Program-made: the position numbers and the translations under genes
Shown: in pieces, positions 1 to 7,294 of the stretch
How the letters are laid out: the number at the start of each line of letters is the position of its first letter
How positions within the stretch are numbered: position 1 is the first letter of the stretch
Virus record (IMG/VR): IMGVR_UViG_3300042290_000454
Location: 1-47,090 of that record
Length of the DNA: 47,090 nucleotides
Reading direction: 5' to 3' (one strand)
From: a virus
The notes under the pieces: generated by a model
Databases searched by the model: none
Told to the model about the DNA's origin: nothing
The model's input: only the letters and a program-made list of their open reading frames with translations

Positions 1-2
1 AC

Positions 3-377
3 TTAACACCTGAGCGCTGGGGCAACTATCAAAGATTCCTGTACCAGGACAAAGGACTGCTTGGGCTTGGTGTCTTAAAAGGAACGATGGAGAATCTGGA
101 GGGTAATCCAGAGGTTCGTCTTCTTGGGTTCCCTGCCAACATCCCAATGGCTGGTGGTTTTGTTGGCGGCACACTCGCAGCAAAAGCAGCGTTATCCCAA
201 AAGACTCCAGTTAATACACCTAACCGTCCAGCACGCCGCCTTGCTGGTGGCTTTGCTGCTGCAGTTGGTGGTTCCATTGGCGGTGTGTTACTTGGCAATG
301 CAGTTAATGAGGTTATTGCAATGGGCAATCGTCCCGCTTACCCATCTACCAATACTTACGATCAGAATATAAGCTGA
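3..377 (+). CDS. Gly/Ala-rich small virion-type protein, 5' end cut off
   Basis: The frame is open from the first bases of the window to a TGA at 375-377, so the real start lies upstream; an internal ATG at 87 is probably not the start because sensible coding (RWGNYQRFLYQDKGLLGLG) precedes it. The visible 124 residues hold two Gly/Ala-rich hydrophobic stretches (about residues 52-64 and 80-100), which could be membrane-interacting or glycine-zipper segments. I do not recognise the family. It heads a run of small proteins of similar composition leading to the terminase, and the protein at 10020 has a similar make-up, so a minor virion or internal capsid role is an inference from context only. 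Confidence 0.6.
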   Translation, partial: LTPERWGNYQRFLYQDKGLLGLGVLKGTMENLEGNPEVRLLGFPANIPMAGGFVGGTLAAKAALSQKTPVNTPNRPARRLAGGFAAAVGGSIGGVLLGNAVNEVIAMGNRPAYPSTNTYDQNIS

Positions 378-412
378 TAAAATTAAGGTAATAAATAAGT
401 TATAAAGCTTAC

Positions 413-1177
413 ATGGCTAACGAGACCCCGCTGCTTCCGGGAACCGCGGACCCCAGCTTATTTCAAAACCTAATGAATCTTCTTGGTGGGAACCGAGAGC
501 TTCTTGGCAAAGCGGCACGTTACGGTCCCGGTGCCGCTGTTGCCGCAAGTGATCTTGCCCAAGGTGATGTCATGGGTGCAATTGGTGCTGCAGGCGGTGC
601 ATATGCTGCAGGTCAAGCAATGAAAGGTTTTGCTGGCGCAATTCCTGCCGCAGGTCTTCCCGGCATGCTTGCCAAAGGTGCTTTATATGCAGGCGGCAGT
701 CTCCTCGGTTCTAGCATCGGTTCACAACTTGGCTCCGGCGTTGGTGCCCTTGGTAACCAGTTAATTGGTGGCACTCAAGCCGCTGTGGGTGATGCTGCTA
801 GTGCAATTGCAGGTACTCAACGTGAAGCAGGCACCGCTGCTGGTACAGGCAAAGAAGCTGGCCTTGGTGGCATGAGTCAGCAAGAGATTAATAACATCCG
901 CATGCTCAAAGAGATGGGCGTGAACATGCCCGCAGAAGCAGCAGAACGCAGCTTCCAAATCACGAATAAAATGAAGGATCGTGATGTGGGCCGTCAGATG
1001 CAAATGAACCAGCAGCTGGCAGGGTTAACTGCACAGCTCCAGCGTAACCTTGGTGGCATGCAACTCGCAGGTCAGGCAATGTCTGGCGCCACTGGTCTTA
1101 CTTCGCAGATGCTGACTTCTAATCCTTATCAAGCTTCCGTGCTGCAGACCGGCGGCATTCGCGGCCCCATGGGCTGA
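413..1177 (+). CDS. Gly/Ala-rich hydrophobic virion-type protein
   Basis: 254 residues. Residues 40-135 are dominated by Gly, Ala and small hydrophobic residues, with repeated GxxxG-like spacing suited to helix packing or membrane insertion. The C-terminal third (from about residue 150) is a Gln/Met-rich amphipathic segment (MKDRDVGRQMQMNQQLAG) that could form a coiled coil. There is no clear Shine-Dalgarno sequence; the spacer after the preceding gene is AT-rich. It lies in the same + strand series as the packaging genes. No family recognised. A pore-forming or internal virion protein is an inference from composition. Confidence 0.7.
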   Translation: MANETPLLPGTADPSLFQNLMNLLGGNRELLGKAARYGPGAAVAASDLAQGDVMGAIGAAGGAYAAGQAMKGFAGAIPAAGLPGMLAKGALYAGGSLLGSSIGSQLGSGVGALGNQLIGGTQAAVGDAASAIAGTQREAGTAAGTGKEAGLGGMSQQEINNIRMLKEMGVNMPAEAAERSFQITNKMKDRDVGRQMQMNQQLAGLTAQLQRNLGGMQLAGQAMSGATGLTSQMLTSNPYQASVLQTGGIRGPMG

Positions 1178-1190
1178 TAGGAGTTTAATC

Positions 1191-1640
1191 ATGGCCTTTT
1201 CATACTCGGACCCGTCCTTTAAACCTGCTGGTGTATGGAAAGACACCATGGATCAAGCAGAAGCTATTTCTAAAAGCAGTCTTCCGGACGCCGCAAAACA
1301 AGAAGCCTTTAAAGCTTTGTACAGCCCAGACGCTCAATTAATGGGTTTTCTGGGGCCTACCTTGCAACAAGCAGCGTACAACCAAACTCCTGAAGGCAGG
1401 AAGCAACTTCTTCAGCAGCAACTGGAGTTTGATAAAGCTCGTGGTGAGCAGCAAATGAAATATCGTATGACCAACGATATTATCTCCAATATGGGTAAAG
1501 CCGCCTACGCCGCTTTTGGCGGTGGGGGTGTGCCCTATGAATATTTAGGTCAAAGCATGGCCAATATGGGTAACGCTTATTTAGCTGGACGTATGTCTGG
1601 CACTCCTGCAGCCCCTGTTGTTGGACAGCGTTATTTTTAA
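1191..1640 (+). CDS. Small hypothetical virion-type protein
   Basis: 149 residues. The start is well supported by AGGAG about 7 bases before the ATG and only 13 bases after the previous stop. The N-terminal half is mixed polar; residues 55-95 are Gln-rich and helical-looking (RKQLLQQQLEFDKARGEQQM). The C-terminus carries an Ala/Gly/Met-rich stretch resembling the two upstream proteins. Function unknown; co-transcription with its neighbours suggests a minor virion component. Confidence 0.7.
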   Translation: MAFSYSDPSFKPAGVWKDTMDQAEAISKSSLPDAAKQEAFKALYSPDAQLMGFLGPTLQQAAYNQTPEGRKQLLQQQLEFDKARGEQQMKYRMTNDIISNMGKAAYAAFGGGGVPYEYLGQSMANMGNAYLAGRMSGTPAAPVVGQRYF

Positions 1641-1658
1641 GTAAGGTAGAATAACAAT

Positions 1659-2213
1659 ATGGATTGGTCAAACGCAAACTTTGGGTACGACTCAACGGGT
1701 GCATTTAATTCGACCGCTAATAATTTAACTAAAAATCCTCTAAAAGGAGGTGGAGGAGGCATGGCATTTCCATTCATGGCTGCAGCAACACTTGGCAGCA
1801 GCGTCTTGGGCGGTATCTTTGGGGGCCAGCAAGAAGCCAAGAACCGTGAACTGGCGGCCAAGCTTGGAACAATGCAAGCAGAAGCCGCCATGCAGGGCGC
1901 TTTCCGCAATGCACAGATGGGCCAGTGGAATACCACATCCGCTCCTGAATATCAATACGAACTTCAAAAGCGTGCTCGTAATTACGAGAATTTATTTTTT
2001 GAACCGCAAGAGCAGTTCTTAGCTTCTGAAGGAAGAAAGCGCCAGGTACGTGACATGCTTTCCCCTGAAGCACGAGAAGCAAGTGCACGTGATCGAGCCA
2101 ATCAAATGGCTATTACTGCATCTGAGCGACGTGCCGTAACAGACGCAATGTTTGGTGCGCCAGTATTTGCTTCTTCTCGTTATACAAATCCAGCCTGGAT
2201 GCAGACTGCTTAA
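1659..2213 (+). CDS. Small virion-type protein with ambiguous start
   Basis: 184 residues from the ATG at 1659, or 150 from an in-frame ATG at 1761. The later start follows AAAAGGAGGTGGAGGAGGC, a very strong Shine-Dalgarno-like run, but the same bases encode a Lys-Gly5 stretch if translation began upstream. From residue 35 the protein has a short hydrophobic helix (MAAATLGSSVLGGIFGG), then a long charged helical region rich in Ala, Arg and Gln (about 50-150). That pattern, a hydrophobic N-terminus plus amphipathic helix, is common in phage internal or ejection proteins, but the family is not recognised. Confidence 0.65.
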   Translation: MDWSNANFGYDSTGAFNSTANNLTKNPLKGGGGGMAFPFMAAATLGSSVLGGIFGGQQEAKNRELAAKLGTMQAEAAMQGAFRNAQMGQWNTTSAPEYQYELQKRARNYENLFFEPQEQFLASEGRKRQVRDMLSPEAREASARDRANQMAITASERRAVTDAMFGAPVFASSRYTNPAWMQTA

Positions 2214-2238
2214 AATACAATAAAAGGAATTAGGAAAA

Positions 2239-3153
2239 ATGGGTGGCGGTGGCAGAACAAACGTAGAGGCTCCCAAAGAGAGTCCAGAACAACGCGCTTA
2301 TTATGCGCAGCTCGCAAGAGATGTTGAAACTGCACGCCAGAAAAAAAAACGACAGGAACAAGAAGAAGCTACTCGTTTATCTAACTTACGCACTGCAGGT
2401 AAAACAAACCTTGGTACATACTCAGATATTTTCCAAAAACAACTCAGGTCTGGTGCGTTAACTTCTAGTGCTGCAACAGATCAGCTTAAAGATTTCCAGC
2501 AACGGTATGGGCTAGAGGCTGGTGACATTGAACCTCAACTGCAGGCTATTAAACAATACGAACTTGAGCAACTTCCCGCTCAAAGGGAAACGCTTGTTCA
2601 GCGCACATTCCAGGACATCCTGGGGCGCAAAGCATCTGATCAAGAATTAAAAACACGCCTTGGCGAAATTTCCACATCAGGTGGCAAGCTTGATATTGAT
2701 GCAATTGCTACATCACTCAAGGGTAGCGACGAATACAAAGAAAGAGTTGGCAGTAGTTATTTAGAAAATTATTATCGCAGTTACTTTGGTCCCAGTGAAA
2801 AAGTAACCGTCAAAGGAACTGAGGGCGCCCCTGACTGGCAAAAAAGTACAGGACGTTACACAATTTCCACTGGCTCACAGTTTGCTCCAACTCTTGACGA
2901 AGAGACTCAAAAAACAGTTGGGCTTAAGTTTGGAGCAATGCCCGATACCTTTACGGGTAGCGTTGGCGAAATTGAGCAGATGCAGCAGAAGATGCGTCAG
3001 CGAGATGAATTTGCTTACAACTCTGGCCTTACCAAGCTACAAGGCCAGATTGACGCAGACATTCAAAAAATTAAAAACAAAGGTTCCAAAGACGTGGCAG
3101 AGATTTCTTCCAAGACCGGGATTTACGGAAATCTTGTTTCCGGTTTCTGGTGA
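2239..3153 (+). CDS. DUF4214-like virion-type protein
   Basis: 304 residues. Residues 120-175 match the pattern of the DUF4214 domain, seen in adhesins and some phage structural proteins: a helix with RTFQDILGRKASDQELKTRL, a linker, then IATSLKGSDEYKERV. The N-terminus has a Gly run and a strongly basic/glutamate-rich segment (residues 30-50) that probably forms a coiled coil; the C-terminal 60 residues are again helical and charged. AAGGAATTAGG precedes the ATG. The domain does not give a reaction. A structural or protein-interaction role is inferred. Confidence 0.65.
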   Translation: MGGGGRTNVEAPKESPEQRAYYAQLARDVETARQKKKRQEQEEATRLSNLRTAGKTNLGTYSDIFQKQLRSGALTSSAATDQLKDFQQRYGLEAGDIEPQLQAIKQYELEQLPAQRETLVQRTFQDILGRKASDQELKTRLGEISTSGGKLDIDAIATSLKGSDEYKERVGSSYLENYYRSYFGPSEKVTVKGTEGAPDWQKSTGRYTISTGSQFAPTLDEETQKTVGLKFGAMPDTFTGSVGEIEQMQQKMRQRDEFAYNSGLTKLQGQIDADIQKIKNKGSKDVAEISSKTGIYGNLVSGFW

Positions 3154-3166
3154 TACTTGGCCTTGT

Positions 3167-3172
3167 TATAAT
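3167..3172 (+). promoter_or_regulatory. Candidate -10 box TATAAT
   Basis: A perfect TATAAT lies 32 bases before the ATG at 3204 in a short AT-rich gap. No TTGACA-like -35 is present at 16-18 bases upstream. The same arrangement recurs before the genes at 6322, 13869, 29806 and 31314. Confidence 0.4.
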
Positions 3173-3203
3173 TTATTTAGTTACCCAAACGGAGTAGTTA
3201 ACT

Positions 3204-3464
3204 ATGCCAATGTCTAGCGCTCAGTACAATTCGATGCTTGCCCAAATCAATGCCGCTGGTGGTGTTGATGAAGCAACTAAGGCCGAGCAGCGTAAGCGTC
3301 TTTTTGAATCCGCTTTCACCCCTTCTAGCTTTGACATGGGCGAATTTGAGGGTCTTCTCGGCAAGCTTGAGTCCTCTAAAATGAAGCAACAGCGTCAAAA
3401 GTCTGTTGAAGGCCGTCGTGACATTATGACGGGTGGTCTTGCTGGCATGATGAGCAACTTCTGA
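3204..3464 (+). CDS. Small hypothetical protein
   Basis: 86 residues, mixed charged and helical, with a Gly/Met-rich C-terminus (GGLAGMMSNF). GGAG lies 8-9 bases before the ATG. It is bracketed by other small + strand genes and preceded by a candidate promoter, so it may head a transcription unit running into the terminase. No family recognised. Confidence 0.65.
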   Translation: MPMSSAQYNSMLAQINAAGGVDEATKAEQRKRLFESAFTPSSFDMGEFEGLLGKLESSKMKQQRQKSVEGRRDIMTGGLAGMMSNF

Positions 3465-3474
3465 TTTAACTTCA

Positions 3475-3852
3475 ATGACCGACGAAGAACGGCTGCAGTC
3501 TTACCGCGATGCTGCGGGTGCAGCATATGACTACCAACGCAATCGCGGTGAGTATCAGAGTCGTGTCTCTGACATTGATTCCGATTCTTCTTTGGACGCA
3601 GATACTAAATCGCGTCTGAAAAAAGAAGCAGCAGACCGTTTCTATGGTACCGGTCAAGATGAAGCACGTGCTACTTTAGAACTTGGTGCTGAATTTGGCG
3701 AGAAAGCCGCTAAGTACAAAGGAGCTGAAGAACGTGCAACAATCGGAAAAGGGGCAGAAGAAACACGCGCTGGAGCAGAGCAGGCTCAAGAGTTCAAGCA
3801 ACGGGACGAAGAGCGCGATTACCAGCAATCGCAACGCGGTTATAGATTCTGA
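3475..3852 (+). CDS. Glu/Ala/Arg-rich helical protein, possible first half of a two-frame gene
   Basis: 125 residues, almost entirely helix-forming and charged; residues 55-120 are Glu/Ala/Lys/Gln-rich and probably coiled coil. It starts 10 bases after the previous stop. It ends with TTC TGA at 3847-3852, exactly where good coding resumes in the +1 frame. The next reading frame has no orthodox start near its plausible beginning, so this ORF and the next could be one protein made by a +1 shift, or two adjacent genes. Function unknown. Confidence 0.6.
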   Translation: MTDEERLQSYRDAAGAAYDYQRNRGEYQSRVSDIDSDSSLDADTKSRLKKEAADRFYGTGQDEARATLELGAEFGEKAAKYKGAEERATIGKGAEETRAGAEQAQEFKQRDEERDYQQSQRGYRF

Positions 3853-4339
3853 GTTATTTGAAGCCTGGGTCGATAACCTTGACTCGTCGACCCAGGAGTC
3901 ATTCATCTCTTTTGCACGTAACAATTACTCTGTAATTGAGTGTTATTTATACGCCCGTTTCCTTGGGTACACAGGATCTATTTCATCCTGTGATGCTTGG
4001 GTTGCGTGCAACTACCCAAAGCCTGATCACCGCAAAATTCTTCTTACTGAAATTGACGAGATGTTGGAAGACATTCGCAAACTCAGAGAAGACATTGAAA
4101 CATTTCAAATCAAACGTGATGCAGGTGTTGCGCGTATTGCAACAATGCAAAAAGAATTACGTGGAACAATCGCACAGATTGATACGTTTACTTCTACACG
4201 TGACAGAAAGGGTTTGTTAATGGCCGGTGCAGACCGCGCCATTCGTGAACTCATGTGCATCTTCAAAGATGATCCCATTGAAGCTCCTTTGCTTGAAGCA
4301 TCGATGAGTGTGTGGGCAAAGATGCAATTAGACGAATAG
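3734..4339 (+). CDS. Hypothetical protein with no orthodox start near its coding onset
   Basis: Convincing coding runs from about 3850 (residues such as SELFEAWVDNLDSSTQ) to the stop at 4339, with a Cys/Trp-containing folded-looking N-terminal part and a coiled coil (DEMLEDIRKLREDIETF and onward). The nearest canonical start with a ribosome site is GTG 3734, preceded by AAGGAG at 9 bases, but that would put about 38 poor, shadow-like residues at the N-terminus and overlap the upstream gene by 119 bases. Other options are an ATT or ATA start near 3820-3845, or a +1 frameshift from the gene ending at 3852. The boundary given is therefore provisional. Family not recognised. Confidence 0.55.
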   Translation: MQQSEKGQKKHALEQSRLKSSSNGTKSAITSNRNAVIDSELFEAWVDNLDSSTQESFISFARNNYSVIECYLYARFLGYTGSISSCDAWVACNYPKPDHRKILLTEIDEMLEDIRKLREDIETFQIKRDAGVARIATMQKELRGTIAQIDTFTSTRDRKGLLMAGADRAIRELMCIFKDDPIEAPLLEASMSVWAKMQLDE

Positions 4340-4349
4340 TTGCATTAAA
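4334..4349 (+). repeat. 16-base intergenic motif, copy 1
   Basis: GAATAGTTGCATTAAA overlaps the stop of the upstream gene and lies 22 bases before the ATG at 4372. An identical copy is at 25006-25021, just before nblA. Identity over 16 bases in two intergenic sites suggests a shared regulatory element, though chance or common AT-rich composition cannot be excluded. Confidence 0.4.
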
Positions 4350-4371
4350 CTGAACAAAAAGTAATACGAAC

Positions 4372-4569
4372 ATGGGCGCTGGTAGACGTTCTATCCCAAT
4401 CGCTGGTACAACGCCTCCGTACAGGGGCGGACAGTCGCGTCGACCAGAAGATGCCTTCCCGAGCCGGAACGCGTCACAGGGGCCTGGGCAGCCGTCTCGC
4501 GACGTACGTGCACCTCTGGAGCGCAAAGGAATTGATATGGGACCAGGTCGTTCTACCCGTTCGTTTTAA
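4372..4569 (+). CDS. Small basic Gly/Pro/Arg-rich protein
   Basis: 65 residues, very rich in Arg, Gly, Pro and Ser with no hydrophobic core, so probably disordered and able to bind nucleic acid or the capsid interior. The segment is clearly more GC-rich than the flanking small genes. It lies immediately upstream of a Lys-rich peptide gene and the terminase. Function unknown. Confidence 0.5.
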   Translation: MGAGRRSIPIAGTTPPYRGGQSRRPEDAFPSRNASQGPGQPSRDVRAPLERKGIDMGPGRSTRSF

Positions 4570-4574
4570 TTAAC

Positions 4575-4733
4575 ATGAGCAAAGGTAAAATTCCTCCCCA
4601 GTTCCTGGCGCACCTAAAGAAAAAAGAAGCCAAGAACGAAGACGGCACTGAGATGACCGATAAAGAAAAACGTAAAGCTGCCCTTGATAAGGCTCGTAAA
4701 TATCAAGAGCAAAAACGTAAAACCAAAAAGTAG
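4575..4733 (+). CDS. Lys-rich 52-residue peptide
   Basis: ATG at 4575, five bases after the previous stop; TAG at 4731-4733. It starts MSKGKIPPQFLAHLKKKEAK and is about one third Lys/Arg with Glu, predicted helical. It sits directly before the large terminase, where many phages place a small terminase, but it is too short and has no recognisable DNA-binding fold, so that assignment is not made. A DNA- or RNA-binding role is possible from charge alone. Confidence 0.6.
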   Translation: MSKGKIPPQFLAHLKKKEAKNEDGTEMTDKEKRKAALDKARKYQEQKRKTKK

Positions 4734-4754
4734 GTTAGTATTTAATTACTAACC
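4733..4754 (+). promoter_or_regulatory. Perfect hairpin before the terminase gene
   Basis: GGTTAGTA (4733-4740) pairs perfectly with TACTAACC (4747-4754) around a TTTAAT loop. There is no T-run, so it is unlikely to be a rho-independent terminator; it ends 10 bases before the GTG start of the terminase and could affect its translation or mark an RNA processing site. Confidence 0.5.
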
Positions 4755-4764
4755 AGTTAATGCT

Positions 4765-6291
4765 GTGCCTTCTCATCTTCACTTAGCTTATCGACGTAAC
4801 GCTCAAGCTGCAGTTAAGAATCACAAGGTACGCAAACATAAGAACGAAGAGCTGTTACAAAGAGCCCGTGAAGATTTTGGATTCTTTTGTGACTACGTAG
4901 CAGATAAAGCTCCGGCTCCTCACCATAAACAGTGGCATCGTCACTTTGTAACTGGCCAGGATAGTAGCTGCTTGGTTGGAATTGCTGGACCCAATATTGA
5001 TTTACTTGCCCCCAGGGGTAGTGCCAAAAGTACAGTCCTGGGCTTGTTTACGGCATGGGCAATTGGTGTTCACACAACAGCCAAGAAACCCCTGCAGATT
5101 CTTTACCTCTCCTACACGGTTGATATTGCACGTTCCAAGTCTGCAACCATCAAACGGATTATTGACAGCAAGCGATATCAAGAAGTTTTTCCGACAGTCA
5201 AACTGCTCAAGAACGTAACTAGTAATGAGTACTGGTCTATTGACCACAAGTTTGCCGGCATTGATGTTACCGGTGATGAACAATTTACTTTGTGCGCAGC
5301 AGGTCTAAAAGGTTCTGTGACCTCCAAGCGTAGTCACCTGATCTGTATTGATGACCCAACTAAAAGTGCGGCAGACATCTCCAACCCAGACATCAGGAAG
5401 ATGATGGAGGATAACTGGAACGCAGTTATTGCTCCCACGATGTTTGAGGGTGGGCGAGCAATTTGCCTTGGAACCCGATTCCGCCATGATGACATTCACG
5501 CCACCACATTCAACGAACAAAATAACTGGACACAAATTGTTCTTTCCGCAATTCAAGCAAATTCCAAAACAGGTGAAGAAGAATCTTATTGGCCTGAGAT
5601 GTGGTCACTGGATTACTTAAAGGAAAAGAAACGGCAAGCGCCTATTGCCTTTTCGTTCCAGTACATGAACAGGATTGTTCGCCAAAGCGAGCTGTCGCTG
5701 TCTCCTGAACTTTTGATCAAAGCTGAGATTGCAACTGAGTTTGACGCCCTTGGCGTAGGGGTTGATCTATCTGCTGGAACTAAAGAGAAAAATGATTACA
5801 CCGTATTTGTGCTTGGTGGCCGCATTGGTGATTGTATTCACATTATTGATTATCGGCGCATGCGCGTCATGGGCAACCTGGAAAAACTGGATGAATTAAA
5901 AGAACTTCTCAATGACTGGTGCATTGTTGGCCGCGATGAGCAGGGCAATTACTTCCCAACGTATTCAACATGTGATGTATGGTCTGAAGCCGTGCAGTAC
6001 CAGGCATCTTTGGAGGCTGACTTCAAGCGTGTTTGCTTAAATGGCGATGGCCTTTTTAATTTAATTTGGCACCCTGTCAAAGGATTCCGTGCAGACAAAC
6101 TGGCACGTTTCAGAGGCATCATGGGTCTGTTTGAAGACCGTAAAATCATCTTCAACAAATATCGTAATTTCGACACAATGTTCGAAGAGCTTACTAACTT
6201 TGGTGTAAGTGGACACGATGACTGTGTCGATTCGCTCGTCTGGTTGGTTAACGGTCTAGCCAAAAAGAGCAACCTTCAATTTGATTACTAA
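4765..6291 (+). CDS. terL: Large terminase subunit (DNA packaging ATPase/nuclease)
   Basis: 508 residues, usual length for the family. The N-terminal ATPase shows a Walker A-type loop LLAPRGSAKST (residues 80-90) and Walker B LICIDD (192-197). The C-terminal RNase H-like nuclease shows an acidic strand VGVDLSAG (Asp334), a second Asp at 344 and the late acidic cluster GHDDCVDSLVWLV near residue 486, as in TerL nucleases. It would cut concatemeric DNA and pump it into the prohead through the portal encoded at 7294. The start is GTG 4765, just after a hairpin; no strong Shine-Dalgarno is seen. No small terminase was identified. Confidence 0.92.
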   Translation: MPSHLHLAYRRNAQAAVKNHKVRKHKNEELLQRAREDFGFFCDYVADKAPAPHHKQWHRHFVTGQDSSCLVGIAGPNIDLLAPRGSAKSTVLGLFTAWAIGVHTTAKKPLQILYLSYTVDIARSKSATIKRIIDSKRYQEVFPTVKLLKNVTSNEYWSIDHKFAGIDVTGDEQFTLCAAGLKGSVTSKRSHLICIDDPTKSAADISNPDIRKMMEDNWNAVIAPTMFEGGRAICLGTRFRHDDIHATTFNEQNNWTQIVLSAIQANSKTGEEESYWPEMWSLDYLKEKKRQAPIAFSFQYMNRIVRQSELSLSPELLIKAEIATEFDALGVGVDLSAGTKEKNDYTVFVLGGRIGDCIHIIDYRRMRVMGNLEKLDELKELLNDWCIVGRDEQGNYFPTYSTCDVWSEAVQYQASLEADFKRVCLNGDGLFNLIWHPVKGFRADKLARFRGIMGLFEDRKIIFNKYRNFDTMFEELTNFGVSGHDDCVDSLVWLVNGLAKKSNLQFDY

Positions 6292-6294
6292 ACT

Positions 6295-6300
6295 TATAAT
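6295..6300 (+). promoter_or_regulatory. Candidate -10 box TATAAT
   Basis: TATAAT lies 22 bases before the GTG start at 6322. It is followed by TAAAAGAAAA, very like the sequence after the box at 31279. No clear -35 element. Confidence 0.4.
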
Positions 6301-6321
6301 TAAAAGAAAAGCAGCAGTCTT

Positions 6322-6615
6322 GTGGGTCCGGAGTACGTAGCAATTGCATTCACGGCAGTTGTCTCTGCTGTAACAGGCGGCTCCTGGGCTGCAAATAAAA
6401 TTTTATTCAGGGTTCACCAACGCTTGGTTCAGTTGTCAGACGACGTACTAACTCAAGAAAATAAGTTGAATAGATTGCAGGAGCAGATTGGGCGAATGCC
6501 GATGGACTACGTATTAAAAGTAGATTTCTTGCGTGAGATCCAGGAAATGCATGATAACTTTCGACAAATTAACACTAAGCTTGATAAGCTAATGGAAAAG
6601 CTTTTGTCAAAATGA
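6322..6615 (+). CDS. Membrane-anchored coiled-coil protein
   Basis: 97 residues from GTG 6322. Residues 4-28 form one hydrophobic segment (VAIAFTAVVSAVTGG), followed by a long amphipathic heptad-like helix from about residue 30 to the end, rich in Leu, Gln, Lys and Glu. The topology (short N-terminal anchor, coiled coil) resembles small cyanophage proteins found near the portal, and also spanin- or holin-associated proteins; which of these applies cannot be decided. The stop overlaps the next ATG (ATGA), suggesting translational coupling. Confidence 0.7.
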   Translation: MGPEYVAIAFTAVVSAVTGGSWAANKILFRVHQRLVQLSDDVLTQENKLNRLQEQIGRMPMDYVLKVDFLREIQEMHDNFRQINTKLDKLMEKLLSK

Positions 6616-6794
6616 GCTACATTATCGAGGTCCAAGAAGATGAATTTGGCGATCAATTCATCACTCTTCCTGAAGAAATAACCGAAGAGCTTGGTTGGCA
6701 AGAAGGCGATATCCTTGAATGGAACCTAAAAGGGGATGGAATTGTATTGAGTAGACTGAATGAAATAGCTGGTTACGAAGTACTGGAGGATTAA
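6612..6794 (+). CDS. AbrB/MazE-type small DNA-binding protein
   Basis: 60 residues. The segment FITLPEEITEELGWQEGDIL followed by a short hairpin and VLSRL fits the swapped-hairpin SpoVT/AbrB fold, as found in AbrB transition-state regulators and MazE-type antitoxins. Such proteins are dimeric DNA binders. No toxin gene is adjacent, so a transcription-regulator role for late genes is more likely than an antitoxin, but this is inferred. It is coupled by ATGA overlap to the upstream gene and immediately abuts the next ATG. Confidence 0.75.
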   Translation: MSYIIEVQEDEFGDQFITLPEEITEELGWQEGDILEWNLKGDGIVLSRLNEIAGYEVLED

Positions 6795-7148
6795 ATGATT
6801 CGTTATTACAACGGAACTTATGGCAGCTCCCTTGGCAACCAGGCTGGCATGGAGAGTGGCATAGGCATGATTGCCGGCTCTCCTAGTTTTGATATCAACA
6901 AGGGAAGCGGTGCTCTGGGTGGACGTTCTGGAGAACAGCTTAAGCGTTTGTACGAAGGTGGTACGCAGCAGAATCAACAGTTAAATGAAGAACTTCGGCG
7001 ACGCGGTATCATGCCTGGTGCAGGCCCACAGTTACCCCTTGCTTTAGGCGGAACTCCCCCCATGGGCAATGCAGGCTTTTTCCAAGGTCCACAATATGGG
7101 CAGCAAGCAGGTATTCCTGGTGGCTTCCAAAATAAATTTGTTTCTTGA
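6795..7148 (+). CDS. Gly/Gln/Pro-rich small protein upstream of portal
   Basis: 117 residues; Gly-, Gln- and Pro-rich throughout and probably mostly disordered, with one short charged helix (GRSGEQLKRLYEGGTQQNQQ). The ATG follows the previous stop directly, and its own TGA overlaps the next ATG (TGATG). Likely a virion or assembly protein by position. Family unknown. Confidence 0.65.
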   Translation: MIRYYNGTYGSSLGNQAGMESGIGMIAGSPSFDINKGSGALGGRSGEQLKRLYEGGTQQNQQLNEELRRRGIMPGAGPQLPLALGGTPPMGNAGFFQGPQYGQQAGIPGGFQNKFVS

Positions 7149-7294
7149 TGAAAAAGAAAAAACTGGCCAAAGAAGCTCTCAAGCACCCTGAATTGTTTAC
7201 GCCAGGGGAGTTAGCTTACTTTGACCGGTGGTTGTGGCTTAAGAAACAAAAGAAAGCTGCTAAGATCAATACAGATAAAGAGGCTAATACTTAA
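7148..7294 (+). CDS. 48-residue Lys-rich protein before portal
   Basis: ATG at 7148 overlaps the preceding stop, and its TAA at 7292-7294 shares a base with the portal ATG (TAATG), a tight coupling that supports it being real. It starts MKKKKLAKEALKHPELFTPG and continues with an aromatic core (LAYFDRWLWLKKQKK). Function unknown. Confidence 0.7.
   Translation: MKKKKLAKEALKHPELFTPGELAYFDRWLWLKKQKKAAKINTDKEANT

Noticed and set aside
4575-4733. Small terminase subunit
   Set aside because: Position fits but 52 residues of mostly Lys/Glu cannot hold the HTH plus oligomerisation core expected of a small terminase.
6612-6794. Toxin-antitoxin module with the AbrB/MazE-like protein as antitoxin
   Set aside because: Neither neighbour resembles MazF, PIN-domain or other toxins; the gene is coupled to a membrane coiled-coil protein instead.
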